Part shown: positions 16,462 through 24,321 of the stretch, piece after piece
How positions within the stretch are numbered: position 1 is the stretch's first letter
How the letters are laid out: each line of letters opens with the position of its first letter
Assembly: GCF_014904755.1 (NCBI RefSeq)
Contig: NZ_JACZFQ010000011.1
Location: 22,857-86,856 of the forward strand
Direction: 5' to 3'
DNA length: 64,000 bases
Origin: Neoluteolibacter marinus
Lineage (GTDB): Bacteria > Verrucomicrobiota > Verrucomicrobiia > Verrucomicrobiales > Akkermansiaceae
Notes under the pieces: model-generated
Told to the model about the DNA's origin: nothing
Seen by the model: the letters and a program-made list of their open reading frames with translations, nothing else
Database searches by the model: none
Made by a program: the position numbers and the translations under genes

Positions 16462-16516
16462 CCCCAAGATGACCAGTACTGATTTTCGACGAATCTAAGT
16501 TTTCTCCGGACTGTTG

Positions 16517-17548
16517 CTATTTTGAGAAAACATGATCGGCCCAGGGAGCTCGTCTCCAGGACTCATCACCCAGGGTCAATGCGACGATGAAGCGGGCGAT
16601 TTCAGTGCCGTTGTAGTCCCGGTGATTTCGCTTCCATCCCTTGGTCGCCAGTGAGATGCGTTGGTTCTGGTCGCCTGAGAGCCGTCTCGCGGTTTCGGCC
16701 AGTTCGTCGACGTCATCGAAATACACGATCTCGTCGTCCGCGTAGAGGTCCTCGAGTCCCGCACCGCGCGGAGTCAGGGTCAGGATGCCGTTTCCCATCA
16801 ACTCGGCGATCCTTGAAGATGAGTAGAGTTCCACGTCCGAGCGCCGCGATAGGTTCAGCGCCATTTTCGAGCGCCGGATTACCTGCTCCTTTTCCCAGCC
16901 GAAAATCCCCGGCTGGCCGAGGCAGCCGTAGTAGCCGACTCGCAGGTCCGGCAACCTGGCCTTCAGTTCTTCCAGGAATGCCCGGCGTCCCGGTTCTCCC
17001 TTGTCGCGGCCGAAAAACAGGACGTCGTGGAGGATTTCCGACTCGGGCGTCTCGAAGGCACGGTGACACTCGATCCCGGCGTCGACCGCGCTCGGGATGA
17101 AGCCGGCGGGACAATTCTCCCGCGCCAGGGCTTGCAACAGCGGACCGCCGGTCGAGCAAAACAAGGCGTCGAGGACGTCGAGCCGCTCCCGCAGGTGGAG
17201 CGTCTCGGCTTCGTCCCACAGGGGATCGACGTACCACAGCCCGATCCGGATCCGCGGCAGGATCCGCCGGATCTCCCGCAAGGTCGCGGCCGTGATGTAC
17301 TGGGCATGTCCGAGGATCAGCAGGTCCGGATGCACGTTCCGGCAGGTTTCGACGAGTGCCTTGTTGGCCTTGCCCTTGCCGAAGGTCTTGCTCTTGGTCG
17401 GCGACAGCATCCGCGCCCGGTCGTTGATCGAGAACGGGTAAACGAAGTGGCCCAGGCGCACCAGGCCATGGTGGATCTTCTGGTCCTGGTTCCACAGATG
17501 CGCGCCATCCTTGTCGAGCTGGAGGTTCGCGGCGTGAACGATGCGCAT
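16517..17548 (-). CDS. CgeB-like glycosyltransferase family protein
   Basis: A 343-residue protein with a GT-B layout. The N-terminal half has a Rossmann-like core (DLLILGHAQYITAATLREI, RIGLWYVDPLWDEAE) and the C-terminal half carries the donor-binding pattern common to CgeB-like and GT1_2-type enzymes: LFFGRDKGEPGRRAFLEEL, then NLSRRSDVELYSSSRIAELMGNG and TPRGAGLEDLYADDEIVYFDDVDEL. Such enzymes add sugars to surface polymers, spores or glycoproteins; donor and acceptor are not readable. It diverges from another glycosyltransferase (17657-18691) across about 108 bases containing a strong inverted repeat, so both may serve one surface glycan. Confidence 0.8.
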   Translation of the reverse strand: MRIVHAANLQLDKDGAHLWNQDQKIHHGLVRLGHFVYPFSINDRARMLSPTKSKTFGKGKANKALVETCRNVHPDLLILGHAQYITAATLREIRRILPRIRIGLWYVDPLWDEAETLHLRERLDVLDALFCSTGGPLLQALARENCPAGFIPSAVDAGIECHRAFETPESEILHDVLFFGRDKGEPGRRAFLEELKARLPDLRVGYYGCLGQPGIFGWEKEQVIRRSKMALNLSRRSDVELYSSSRIAELMGNGILTLTPRGAGLEDLYADDEIVYFDDVDELAETARRLSGDQNQRISLATKGWKRNHRDYNGTEIARFIVALTLGDESWRRAPWADHVFSK

Positions 17549-17581
17549 GGGCGGAGGCTAGGCTTCCGAAGATCCAAGAAA

Positions 17582-17629
17582 AAAGTTCCAAGTCCCAAAA
17601 AGGCGGCCGGATTTGGCACTTGGAACTTT
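17582..17629. repeat. 18-base-arm inverted repeat between divergent glycosyltransferase genes
   Basis: Left arm AAAGTTCCAAGTCCCAAA (17582-17599) pairs with 17612-17629 (TTTGGCACTTGGAACTTT) with a single mismatch and a 12-base spacer. A second small palindrome, GGAGCTTCAAGCTCC (17637-17651), sits just before the GTG start at 17657. Part of the word (GGTGCTTGGAACTTG) recurs at about 34150. Placed between divergent genes, it could be an operator or a repeat-element remnant. Confidence 0.6.
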
Positions 17630-17656
17630 CTCGGTTGGAGCTTCAAGCTCCTCCCC

Positions 17657-18691
17657 GTGATTCGCATTTGCCACGTCCTCGCCAGTGTTGGTGAAAAGGG
17701 CGGCTTGGAAAAAAACGTCATCGAGCTCGCCAACCACCAGGCGTCGCTCGGACATCAGGTCAGCGCGGTGGCGGACGAGACGATGCGCGCTCATTTTTCG
17801 CCCGGGGTGCAATTCATCGCCCATCCCATGGGCGGTGGACGTTTGAATCCCTTCAACCTGCTGGCCTTGCGCAAGGCGATCCAGTCCGCCCGGCCGCAGA
17901 TCGTCCATGCCCACGCCAACAAGGCGGGCGCGATGGTGCGCACGCTGCGGGGCTCGCTGCCGGGCATCAAGCGCGTCGCCACCGTCCAGAACATCAAGCG
18001 CAGCGCGAAGCCCTTCCGCGACTACGACGCGGTGATCACCGCATCCGCCCAGGTGCGGGATTCGCTCGGCGGCATCCCGGCGACCGTGATCTGGAACTCG
18101 ATCGCCCCGCCGCCTGCCGGGACGAAGGAGGCGGCGCTGGCAACCGGCCCGCCCTTCCTCGATGGCCCGGAGCCGGTTTTCTGCACCGTCGGCCGGTTGG
18201 TGCCGGCGAAGGGGATGGATTTGTTGTTGGAAGCCATGGCGCAGGTGCCCGGCTTCAAGCTGTGGCTGGTGGGTGAAGGCCTGCAGCGGCCCTTGCTGGA
18301 GGAACTCCTCGACCGCCACCAGCTCCGCAACCGGGTGTGGATGGCCGGTCACCGCGATGACGCCGTCGGGCTGATGGGGTGCGCGGACCTGTTCATCGTT
18401 GCCTCGCGCAATGAAGGCGGCCCCTACACCCTGGCCGAAGCGCTGCACATGGGAGTGCCGAGCATTTCCACCAAGGTCGGTTTCGCCCCCGAGTTCCTGC
18501 CGTCCGAAGCGCTGATGGAGGCCCACTCGGTGCCGGAACTGGTGCGCGGCTTGAAGTTCGCCCTCGCCGACGTTCCGGGTCTCAAGTCCCTGTTGGCACC
18601 TTCCTTCGAGCTGGTCGCGAACGAGGTCACGTTGGATGCGATGACCGCGAAGGTGCTCAAGGTCTACCGTGGTGTCCTGGATGGGATCTAG
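17657..18691 (+). CDS. Family-4 type (GT-B) glycosyltransferase
   Basis: A 344-residue retaining GT-B glycosyltransferase. The N-terminal acceptor domain opens with IRICHVLASVGEKGGLEKNVIELANHQ, a typical GT4 start with a Gly-rich loop. The donor domain shows FCTVGRLVPAKGMDLLLEAMAQVPGFKLWLVGEG and the catalytic E-x7-E-like stretch IVASRNEGGPYTLAEALHMGVPSIST. The start at GTG 17657 was chosen because homologous sequence begins immediately; upstream DNA in the same frame runs through the repeat and the divergent gene. It may act with the divergent CgeB-like gene on a lipopolysaccharide core or exopolysaccharide. The actual sugar is unknown. Confidence 0.88.
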   Translation: MIRICHVLASVGEKGGLEKNVIELANHQASLGHQVSAVADETMRAHFSPGVQFIAHPMGGGRLNPFNLLALRKAIQSARPQIVHAHANKAGAMVRTLRGSLPGIKRVATVQNIKRSAKPFRDYDAVITASAQVRDSLGGIPATVIWNSIAPPPAGTKEAALATGPPFLDGPEPVFCTVGRLVPAKGMDLLLEAMAQVPGFKLWLVGEGLQRPLLEELLDRHQLRNRVWMAGHRDDAVGLMGCADLFIVASRNEGGPYTLAEALHMGVPSISTKVGFAPEFLPSEALMEAHSVPELVRGLKFALADVPGLKSLLAPSFELVANEVTLDAMTAKVLKVYRGVLDGI

Positions 18692-18733
18692 CCTGTCCCG
18701 CCGCGGCCGCGCAGCCGGTGAATGGCCGCTGTA

Positions 18734-19108
18734 TCAGAAGTAGCCGACCCGTCCGACGCAGTTGGCGTAGCGCTCCAAGGGATCGACGTGACGGGCGATG
18801 GTGTTGAAGACCAGGAAAACGACGGTTTTTTGGCCCACAGTGAGCGTTCCGATTTCCACCCGGGCTTCGGACGACTCGCCGCAAAGTCGCTCGAAGCGCT
18901 CGAAGATGGCATCGATGTCGCCCGGATCGATGCCTTTGACCCTGCCGTCGTTGGCCACGCCGAGCAGTAGCAAACCTCCACGGGACCAGCGCATGGTGGA
19001 GAACGCCTTCGCGACCCGGAAGGCGTTCGGAACGGACTCCTCGAACACCACGGCCTTTTCGTAGGCCCTGATGAGGGCGCAGAGGGTGGTGCTGTCGTGA
19101 ACGGTCAT
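18734..19108 (-). CDS. Stand-alone AlbA_2 (Schlafen-like)-type domain protein
   Basis: A 124-residue protein resembling the AlbA_2/divergent AAA-4 domain found at the N-terminus of many putative transcriptional regulators. The family pattern of an acidic start, a hydrophobic helix and then GGxLLLGVxDDGxxxG is visible as EESVPNAFRVAKAFSTM, then GGLLLLGVANDGRVKGIDPGDIDAIFERF. The usual C-terminal ATPase or winged-helix part is absent, so this is a single-domain or shortened form. In known Schlafen-type proteins this domain can be an RNase or nucleic-acid binding module. No second toxin- or antitoxin-like gene is adjacent. Assignment rests on one motif and is moderate. Confidence 0.6.
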   Translation of the reverse strand: MTVHDSTTLCALIRAYEKAVVFEESVPNAFRVAKAFSTMRWSRGGLLLLGVANDGRVKGIDPGDIDAIFERFERLCGESSEARVEIGTLTVGQKTVVFLVFNTIARHVDPLERYANCVGRVGYF

Positions 19109-19171
19109 GGCGAGAGCGTGATCCCGGGGATCACCGTTTTCCTTAGAATGGATCGGCGCCGAGGCCCAGCA

Positions 19172-20764
19172 CTATTGCCGGTCCGGTGCCGGCAGGATCT
19201 TGAGGTCGGAAAACCGCGCGTGGGTGTCCACGACGCGCAGGCCGACGCTGCCGCTCGGATAAGTTTCATCCTTGGCGGTGAGGACCGTTTTCCCGTCCAG
19301 CGAAACGGTGATCTCCGGGCCAATCGCGGTGACGCCCAGCTTCAGGCGGGCGCCGGGCTTGAATGACACCGGCTGACGGGCAATCTCGGTCCAGCCCTTG
19401 CCGTCGGTCTTGCCGAGGATGACGCTTTGGGCGCCCGGGATCAGGCCGGCGAAGTAGCCGTGCTGGGCGTCGAAGCCCACCGATGGCGCGGTGACGCGGA
19501 ACAGCAAGCCGGCGTCGCGGTTGCCATCGACGAAGCTCAAGGTGGTGCTCGCCGTGAAGTCGCTGAAGCGGCCGCCGTCGAGGACCAGCTTCTCCCCGCA
19601 GCGATAGGTGTTGACCGGCTCGGAGGGCTTTTTCCCCAGGTCGAGGCCGCCTTTGCCAGAGTCGATGAACTGAAGATGCCCGAAGTAGGAAAACCCTGCC
19701 GGGAAAGAACGGGTGAAATCCACGGAGTAGGGCAGCTGGATCTCGGGAGTCTTCTCGCCGGACGGGCGGGGCAACGAGGAGCCCGGCGCCACCGGCCGGC
19801 CGAAGTCGGGGAATCCCTTGGCGTCGAAGGTGAAGGGCTGGATGAAGACGGCCCGCTGCCAGCCGGCGTCGCGGCTGCGCTTGGCATGGAACACATGCCA
19901 CCACTCGCGCTCGTCGGGGCTCTTGACGAAGCAACTGTGGCCGACGCCGAAGGTCTCGCCGTTCGCCTGGAAGACCGGCTCGGGGTGTTTCGTCCACGCC
20001 GCCGGATCGAGCGGGTCGCTGCCGGTGAGCTCGAGGAGGCCCAGTTTGTAGGTCGGAAGCCACGACGCGGCGGTCGAGTAGGTGACGAAGGTGCGGCCGT
20101 CGTGCTGCAGGACCTGGGGTCCCTCGGCGAGGCCGCGGGACTCGGGTTTCTCCTCGGTCCGCTCCCACAGGTGGCTGTCGTTCCGGCAAATCAGGACCCG
20201 CGGTCCGGCGAGTTCGGACGGCGATTTCATCGGGGCGATGTAGAGGAACTGGCGGTCGGTGCCGGGCGCGTCCCATCCCGACCAGAGGGCGTAGCGCTTG
20301 CCGCCGTGCTCGAGGACCGTCATGTCGATGGCCCAAATGTTGGGCGATTTGCCGTCCTTGCCGTCGCCCGTCGCCAGCGGTCCATGGAGGGTGTAGGGGC
20401 CGAGCGGATCATCGTCGCGGGAGCTCAGGACGTAGGCGAGATGGTTGGCGTTGTTGCCGTCGGAAGCCGCGACGTAGATGTGCCAGCGGCCATCGAGGAA
20501 GTGGAGCTCCGGCGCCCAGACTTCCTTCGCGTAGGGGCCGGACTCGGGGGCGGTCCAGACCTGATGGCGGGTGCCGAGCGAGGTCAGACGGTCGGAAACC
20601 CACAGCGACACGCCCCGGTTGCCCTCGGATGCGCACCAGATGTACTGGTCGCCGTGCTTGGTGACCCACGGGTCGGCACCTTCGGCGATGGGGTTGACGA
20701 AGGGGTCGGCGCTGAGGTGGGAAACCAGCAACAGGGAGGCAAGGAGCGTTCGGAGCATGGGCAT
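19172..20764 (-). CDS. Exported glycoside hydrolase family 43 enzyme
   Basis: A 530-residue secreted hydrolase of the five-bladed beta-propeller type, typically acting on arabinose- or xylose-containing polysaccharides. The signal peptide is MPMLRTLLASLLLVSHLSAD. The three GH43 acidic residues can be placed: catalytic base Asp in GADPWVTKHGDQYIW, the pKa-tuning Asp in WAIDMTVLEHGG, and the general acid Glu in AEGPQVLQHDGRTF. After the propeller (to about residue 330) a C-terminal lectin-like beta-sandwich follows (VDFTRSFPAGFSYFGH to the end), probably carbohydrate-binding. It diverges from a second glycan hydrolase gene, separated by about 160 bases, so the pair may share regulation. Substrate specificity is not deducible. 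Confidence 0.88.
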   Translation of the reverse strand: MPMLRTLLASLLLVSHLSADPFVNPIAEGADPWVTKHGDQYIWCASEGNRGVSLWVSDRLTSLGTRHQVWTAPESGPYAKEVWAPELHFLDGRWHIYVAASDGNNANHLAYVLSSRDDDPLGPYTLHGPLATGDGKDGKSPNIWAIDMTVLEHGGKRYALWSGWDAPGTDRQFLYIAPMKSPSELAGPRVLICRNDSHLWERTEEKPESRGLAEGPQVLQHDGRTFVTYSTAASWLPTYKLGLLELTGSDPLDPAAWTKHPEPVFQANGETFGVGHSCFVKSPDEREWWHVFHAKRSRDAGWQRAVFIQPFTFDAKGFPDFGRPVAPGSSLPRPSGEKTPEIQLPYSVDFTRSFPAGFSYFGHLQFIDSGKGGLDLGKKPSEPVNTYRCGEKLVLDGGRFSDFTASTTLSFVDGNRDAGLLFRVTAPSVGFDAQHGYFAGLIPGAQSVILGKTDGKGWTEIARQPVSFKPGARLKLGVTAIGPEITVSLDGKTVLTAKDETYPSGSVGLRVVDTHARFSDLKILPAPDRQ

Positions 20765-20928
20765 GTGGGGTCGGGGAAGTGCTTCCCTAGCCGCTGGCGA
20801 CGTGGTGTGCAAGGGAAGCCGCCTGCTGCCCGTTTCCGGCCTTGCGGAGGTGACGCGGGGCATGAATCGTGAGCGACGGAAAGATTCGATTCGTGGCGGA
20901 GTGGAAACCCGCCCGGTCGCCGGTTCTC

Positions 20929-22518
20929 ATGAAAGTTCCCAAGCTTCTCCCTGCTCCCCGTCTCCTGCCGGTTCGTGCGGGCGCCGTCCTGCTGATGATC
21001 GCCTCGGCGGGCGATCTGGCGGCGAAGTCGTGGACCTTCAAGGGGATCCCGGATCCGGTCGAGGCGACCTTCGTGGCGGAAAAGAACGGCTACGTGGTCC
21101 TGACCGGGCCGAATGACAAAAGCTTCGAGATCCCGCTGGTGAACTTCAGCAAGGCGGACCAGGAGTTCATCGGGCTGCTCGCCGGGGATCCGGCGAAGAA
21201 GCAGCCCCTGATCCAGCCCGGCAAGCCGGTGACCCGGCTCCGCGACTACAAGTCGAGCAAGGTGGAAACTATCACCGGCCAGTTGGTGAAACCCGGGCCG
21301 GCCAGCGAGTTGCACGTCACCGGCAGTGGCGATCCCTTGCCCGGCAGCTCGTTCAATTTCATCGCGGCCGACGGCTGGGTGTTTCTCGATCAGATCCCGC
21401 CATCGGTGGTGGCTGCCAAGTTCCTGGACCGCTGCCTGGTCAATGGCGTCCCCGCGGAACTCGACGTCAACGTGCGGGTGGTCAGCCATGGCGCGGGGGC
21501 GGTGATCATTCCCCAGGGACCCGACTTTCCGGCGCTGACGGTGTTCGACGGCAAGTCGCTCGGTGGCAAGCCGAAGGCGCTGAAGGCTTATGGGAAATAC
21601 GGCGGCGACGAACTCGACGGTGTCGCGTCGTTCGTGCTCAAGCGCGGCTACATGGCGACCCTGGCGGAGAACGAGGATGGCACCGGTGGCAGCGTGAACT
21701 ATGTCGCTCAGGACCACGACGTGGTCGTCAATGGCTTGCCGGGAACACTGGCGGGCGGCGTTCGCTTCGTGCGGGTTTTCCCCTGGCGCTGGACCAGCAA
21801 GAAAGGGATCGCCGGGGGCATCCACCAGCCTCTGCATGCCGGGTGGTTCTACGACTGGAACATCGGTGCCCGGTCGTCGCTGGACCTTGATTACGTGGCG
21901 ATCCGCCAGAAACGCGATTGGCCGGGGCTCGATCAGGACTGGAAGGAGAAGGGGATCAATCATCTGTTGGGCTTCAATGAGCCGGACCGCCCGGACCAGG
22001 CGAAGATGAGCGTGGATGAGGCGATCAAGATGTGGCCGGTGCTGCTGAAAACCGGCCTGAGGGTCGGCTCGCCTGCGACCTCGGACGGCGGCTTGGGCTG
22101 GCTCTATGAATTCATCGACAAAGCGGACCGCGCCGGCCTGCGGGTCGATTTCGTCGCGGTGCATTATTACCGGGCGGTCGCCGATCCGGGGGACGAGAAG
22201 GCGGCGGCGGCGCAGTTCCGCGGTTATCTCCAGGGTATCTACGACCGGGTGCAGCGGCCGATCTGGATCACCGAGTGGAACAACGGCGCGAACTGGACGA
22301 ATGCGCCGGACCCCAATGACCGGCAGCAGCAGGCGGCGATCGAGGCGATGATTGAAATGCTCGACGAGACGCCCTTCGTCGAACGCTACGCACCGTATAA
22401 CTGGGTGGAAGAATGCCGCGAGCTGGTCCGCAAGGACGGCTCGCTGAGTCCGGCGGGAGAGCTGTATCGCGATCACCGCGCGCCGGTCTTCTACACCCAG
22501 CCGAAGCCGGGCCGCTGA
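20929..22518 (+). CDS. Exported SHD1-domain plus GH128-like glycosyl hydrolase
   Basis: A 529-residue exported protein. After a signal peptide ending near ASAGDLAAK, residues 33-85 form an SHD1-like beta-barrel (SWTFKGIPDPVEATFVAE, then FEIPLVNFSKADQEFI), common in exported verrucomicrobial and planctomycete proteins. A middle beta-rich part (about 90-260) is unassigned. The C-terminal half is a TIM barrel of the Asl1/GH128 type: HLLGFNEPDRPDQAKMS carries the likely acid/base Glu and PIWITEWNNGANW the nucleophile Glu, with FVAVHYYR between. GH128 enzymes cut beta-1,3-glucans. ATG at 20929 is used; an in-frame ATG at 20869 would add 20 residues before the signal peptide. Confidence 0.82.
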   Translation: MKVPKLLPAPRLLPVRAGAVLLMIASAGDLAAKSWTFKGIPDPVEATFVAEKNGYVVLTGPNDKSFEIPLVNFSKADQEFIGLLAGDPAKKQPLIQPGKPVTRLRDYKSSKVETITGQLVKPGPASELHVTGSGDPLPGSSFNFIAADGWVFLDQIPPSVVAAKFLDRCLVNGVPAELDVNVRVVSHGAGAVIIPQGPDFPALTVFDGKSLGGKPKALKAYGKYGGDELDGVASFVLKRGYMATLAENEDGTGGSVNYVAQDHDVVVNGLPGTLAGGVRFVRVFPWRWTSKKGIAGGIHQPLHAGWFYDWNIGARSSLDLDYVAIRQKRDWPGLDQDWKEKGINHLLGFNEPDRPDQAKMSVDEAIKMWPVLLKTGLRVGSPATSDGGLGWLYEFIDKADRAGLRVDFVAVHYYRAVADPGDEKAAAAQFRGYLQGIYDRVQRPIWITEWNNGANWTNAPDPNDRQQQAAIEAMIEMLDETPFVERYAPYNWVEECRELVRKDGSLSPAGELYRDHRAPVFYTQPKPGR

Positions 22519-22615
22519 CCGCGGGAGCACTTGGGCGCGTCGATTGACCGCTTTGGCGGTGATGGGGGCTTTACGGGTCGGGGCGAGCGGGTAGCTTCGG
22601 GACGAAATCGGAGAT

Positions 22616-23356
22616 ATGGAAGACACCGTGAGCCGGATCGACACCTTGCAGGCCATCGAGCTGGCGGAAGGGGTGGAGGTGCGGCTGCGGATCGCGGGAC
22701 CATTGCCGCGGGGGATGGCGCTGGGGATCGACATGCTGATCCAGGGCGTGATCCTGGTGGTGGTGACCATCGTCCTGGCGATTTCCGGGATCGGCCTCGG
22801 CTGGAACGTGGCGAGCGGGCTGATCATGCTCGCGTGGTTTTTCATGAGCTGGTGGTTCCCGGTCTTCTTCGAGGCCGGCAAGCGCGGGGCGACGCCGGGC
22901 AAGCGCTCGATGGGCCTGCGGGTGGTGCAGACCTCCGGTGCCCCGATCACCTTCGGACAGGCGGTGGTGCGGAATTTCCTGCGGGTGGTCGATGGCATGC
23001 CGATGATCCCGTGGCTGCCGATACCGACCATGGGGTTCGGGCTGGCCGCCTGTCTGGCGACGAAGCGATTCCAGCGGCTGGGTGATCTCGCCGCGGGGAC
23101 GGTGGTGATTTATGACAAGGTCGCGGCGGAGCCCGCCGTGCCGGCGCCGCCGCCGATGGATGCCGCACGGCCGCTGGTGGTGCTGCGGCCGGAGGAGGTG
23201 CAAGCCGTGGTGGCGTTCCGCGAGCGGGCGGGACTGTGGTCGGAAGGACGCCGCGCCGAGATTGCGGATCATGCGCGGGAATTGACGGGCGACCACGGCG
23301 CTGCCGGGGTGTCGCGAATCATGGCGATGGCCCACTGGTTGCAGGAGAAACGATGA
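22616..23356 (+). CDS. RDD-family membrane protein
   Basis: A 246-residue inner-membrane protein with three to four membrane segments (about 38-60, 65-85, 120-140). The RDD signature is seen as LPRGMALGIDMLIQG, then EAGKRGATPGKRSMGLRVV and the closing RLGDLAAGTVVIYD. The hydrophilic C-terminal tail of about 70 residues is cytoplasmic and Ala/Pro-rich. RDD proteins are proposed transporters or accessory membrane proteins. It is the first gene of a six-gene operon; GGAG six bases before the ATG gives a good ribosome binding site. Its stop overlaps the next start (ATGA). Confidence 0.88.
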   Translation: MEDTVSRIDTLQAIELAEGVEVRLRIAGPLPRGMALGIDMLIQGVILVVVTIVLAISGIGLGWNVASGLIMLAWFFMSWWFPVFFEAGKRGATPGKRSMGLRVVQTSGAPITFGQAVVRNFLRVVDGMPMIPWLPIPTMGFGLAACLATKRFQRLGDLAAGTVVIYDKVAAEPAVPAPPPMDAARPLVVLRPEEVQAVVAFRERAGLWSEGRRAEIADHARELTGDHGAAGVSRIMAMAHWLQEKR

Positions 23357-24321
23357 GCCCGGGATCATTCGAGGAACGCCGCGGATCGGAGTGGGTCGAG
23401 CTGGAGCGGCTGATCTCCAGCGTGGAAAAGGGCAAGCCGGAGGAGGGCGTGGACGAGTTGCCACGGCGTTTCCGCGAGGCTTGCTCCGACCTGGCGCTGG
23501 CCCGGCACCGGATGTATTCCGGGCATTTGATCGAACGCCTGAATTCGCTGGTCATCCGCGGCTACAAGTTGCTCTACCGCAGCCGCCGCAGCGGCTGGGA
23601 GGCGGTGATGCGCTTCGTGGTGGCCGGGTTCCCGCAGGCGGTGAGGAAGGAGTGGCGCTTGTTCTGGCTGTGCAGCGCGTTGTTCTGGCTGCCGTTCTTC
23701 GCGCTGCTGGCGTCGGCGTGGTGGGACATCGACTGGATCCGGGCCTCGCTGGGGCCGCAGGAAATGGCGGCGATGGAGCAGATGTACGGCGGCCAGGAGG
23801 AACAGCTCAGCCACCTGCGGTCGGAACACGGGTCGAACTTCATGATGTTCGGCTTCTACATCCGAAACAACGTCGGCATCGACTTCCAGATCTTCGCCGG
23901 CGGGATCGCCGCCTGTCTGGGGACCATCTTCTTCCTGGTCTACAACGGCATCCACATCGGCGCCGCCGCGGGCTACGTCCACTACGCGTGCAACCCGCAG
24001 TCGTTCTGGACCTTCGTGGCCGGGCACTCGTCGTTCGAGTTGCTGGGCATGGTGGTCGCCGGGATGGCCGGGATGCGGCTCGGTCTGGGCATTTTGAAAC
24101 CGGGACGGCTGCCGCGCGGGCGGGCGATCGCGGAGGCGGGCAAAAGCGCCCTGCCACTGCTTTACGGCGCGGGAACGATGACCGCGCTGGCGGCGGTGGT
24201 GGAGGGATTCTGGTCGGCGCAGCCGATCCCCGCGGAAGTGAAGTACGGGGCCGGTGCCACCCTGTGGGTGCTGCACATCGTGTATTTCCTGTGGATGGGA
24301 AGGGGGCGCCGTGCGGCTTGA
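23353..24321 (+). CDS. SpoIIM/DUF95-like membrane protein
   Basis: A 322-residue polytopic membrane protein of the stage II sporulation protein M (DUF95) family, known outside spore formers in MoxR gene clusters. The N-terminal cytoplasmic helical part carries the family motif LPRRFREACSDLALARHRMYS. Membrane segments follow: FWLCSALFWLPFFALLASAWW, then VGIDFQIFAGGIAACLGTIFFLVYNGIHIGAAAGY, the HSSFELLGMVVAGMAGMRLG segment typical of SpoIIM, and two more near the end. The ATG lies within the preceding stop (ATGA). In spore formers SpoIIM works with SpoIID and SpoIIP on peptidoglycan; here the role is unknown. Confidence 0.88.
   Translation: MSPGSFEERRGSEWVELERLISSVEKGKPEEGVDELPRRFREACSDLALARHRMYSGHLIERLNSLVIRGYKLLYRSRRSGWEAVMRFVVAGFPQAVRKEWRLFWLCSALFWLPFFALLASAWWDIDWIRASLGPQEMAAMEQMYGGQEEQLSHLRSEHGSNFMMFGFYIRNNVGIDFQIFAGGIAACLGTIFFLVYNGIHIGAAAGYVHYACNPQSFWTFVAGHSSFELLGMVVAGMAGMRLGLGILKPGRLPRGRAIAEAGKSALPLLYGAGTMTALAAVVEGFWSAQPIPAEVKYGAGATLWVLHIVYFLWMGRGRRAA

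Noticed and set aside
16291..16482. 63-residue frame in the intergenic region
   Set aside because: It runs through the hairpin and G-rich tract; only its final MSDF peptide has a plausible ribosome binding site.
20584..23031. Long minus-strand reading frame opposite the GH128-like gene
   Set aside because: It is a shadow of the high-GC coding strand: no family motif, very Arg/Ala/Pro/His-rich, and overlaps two well-supported genes.
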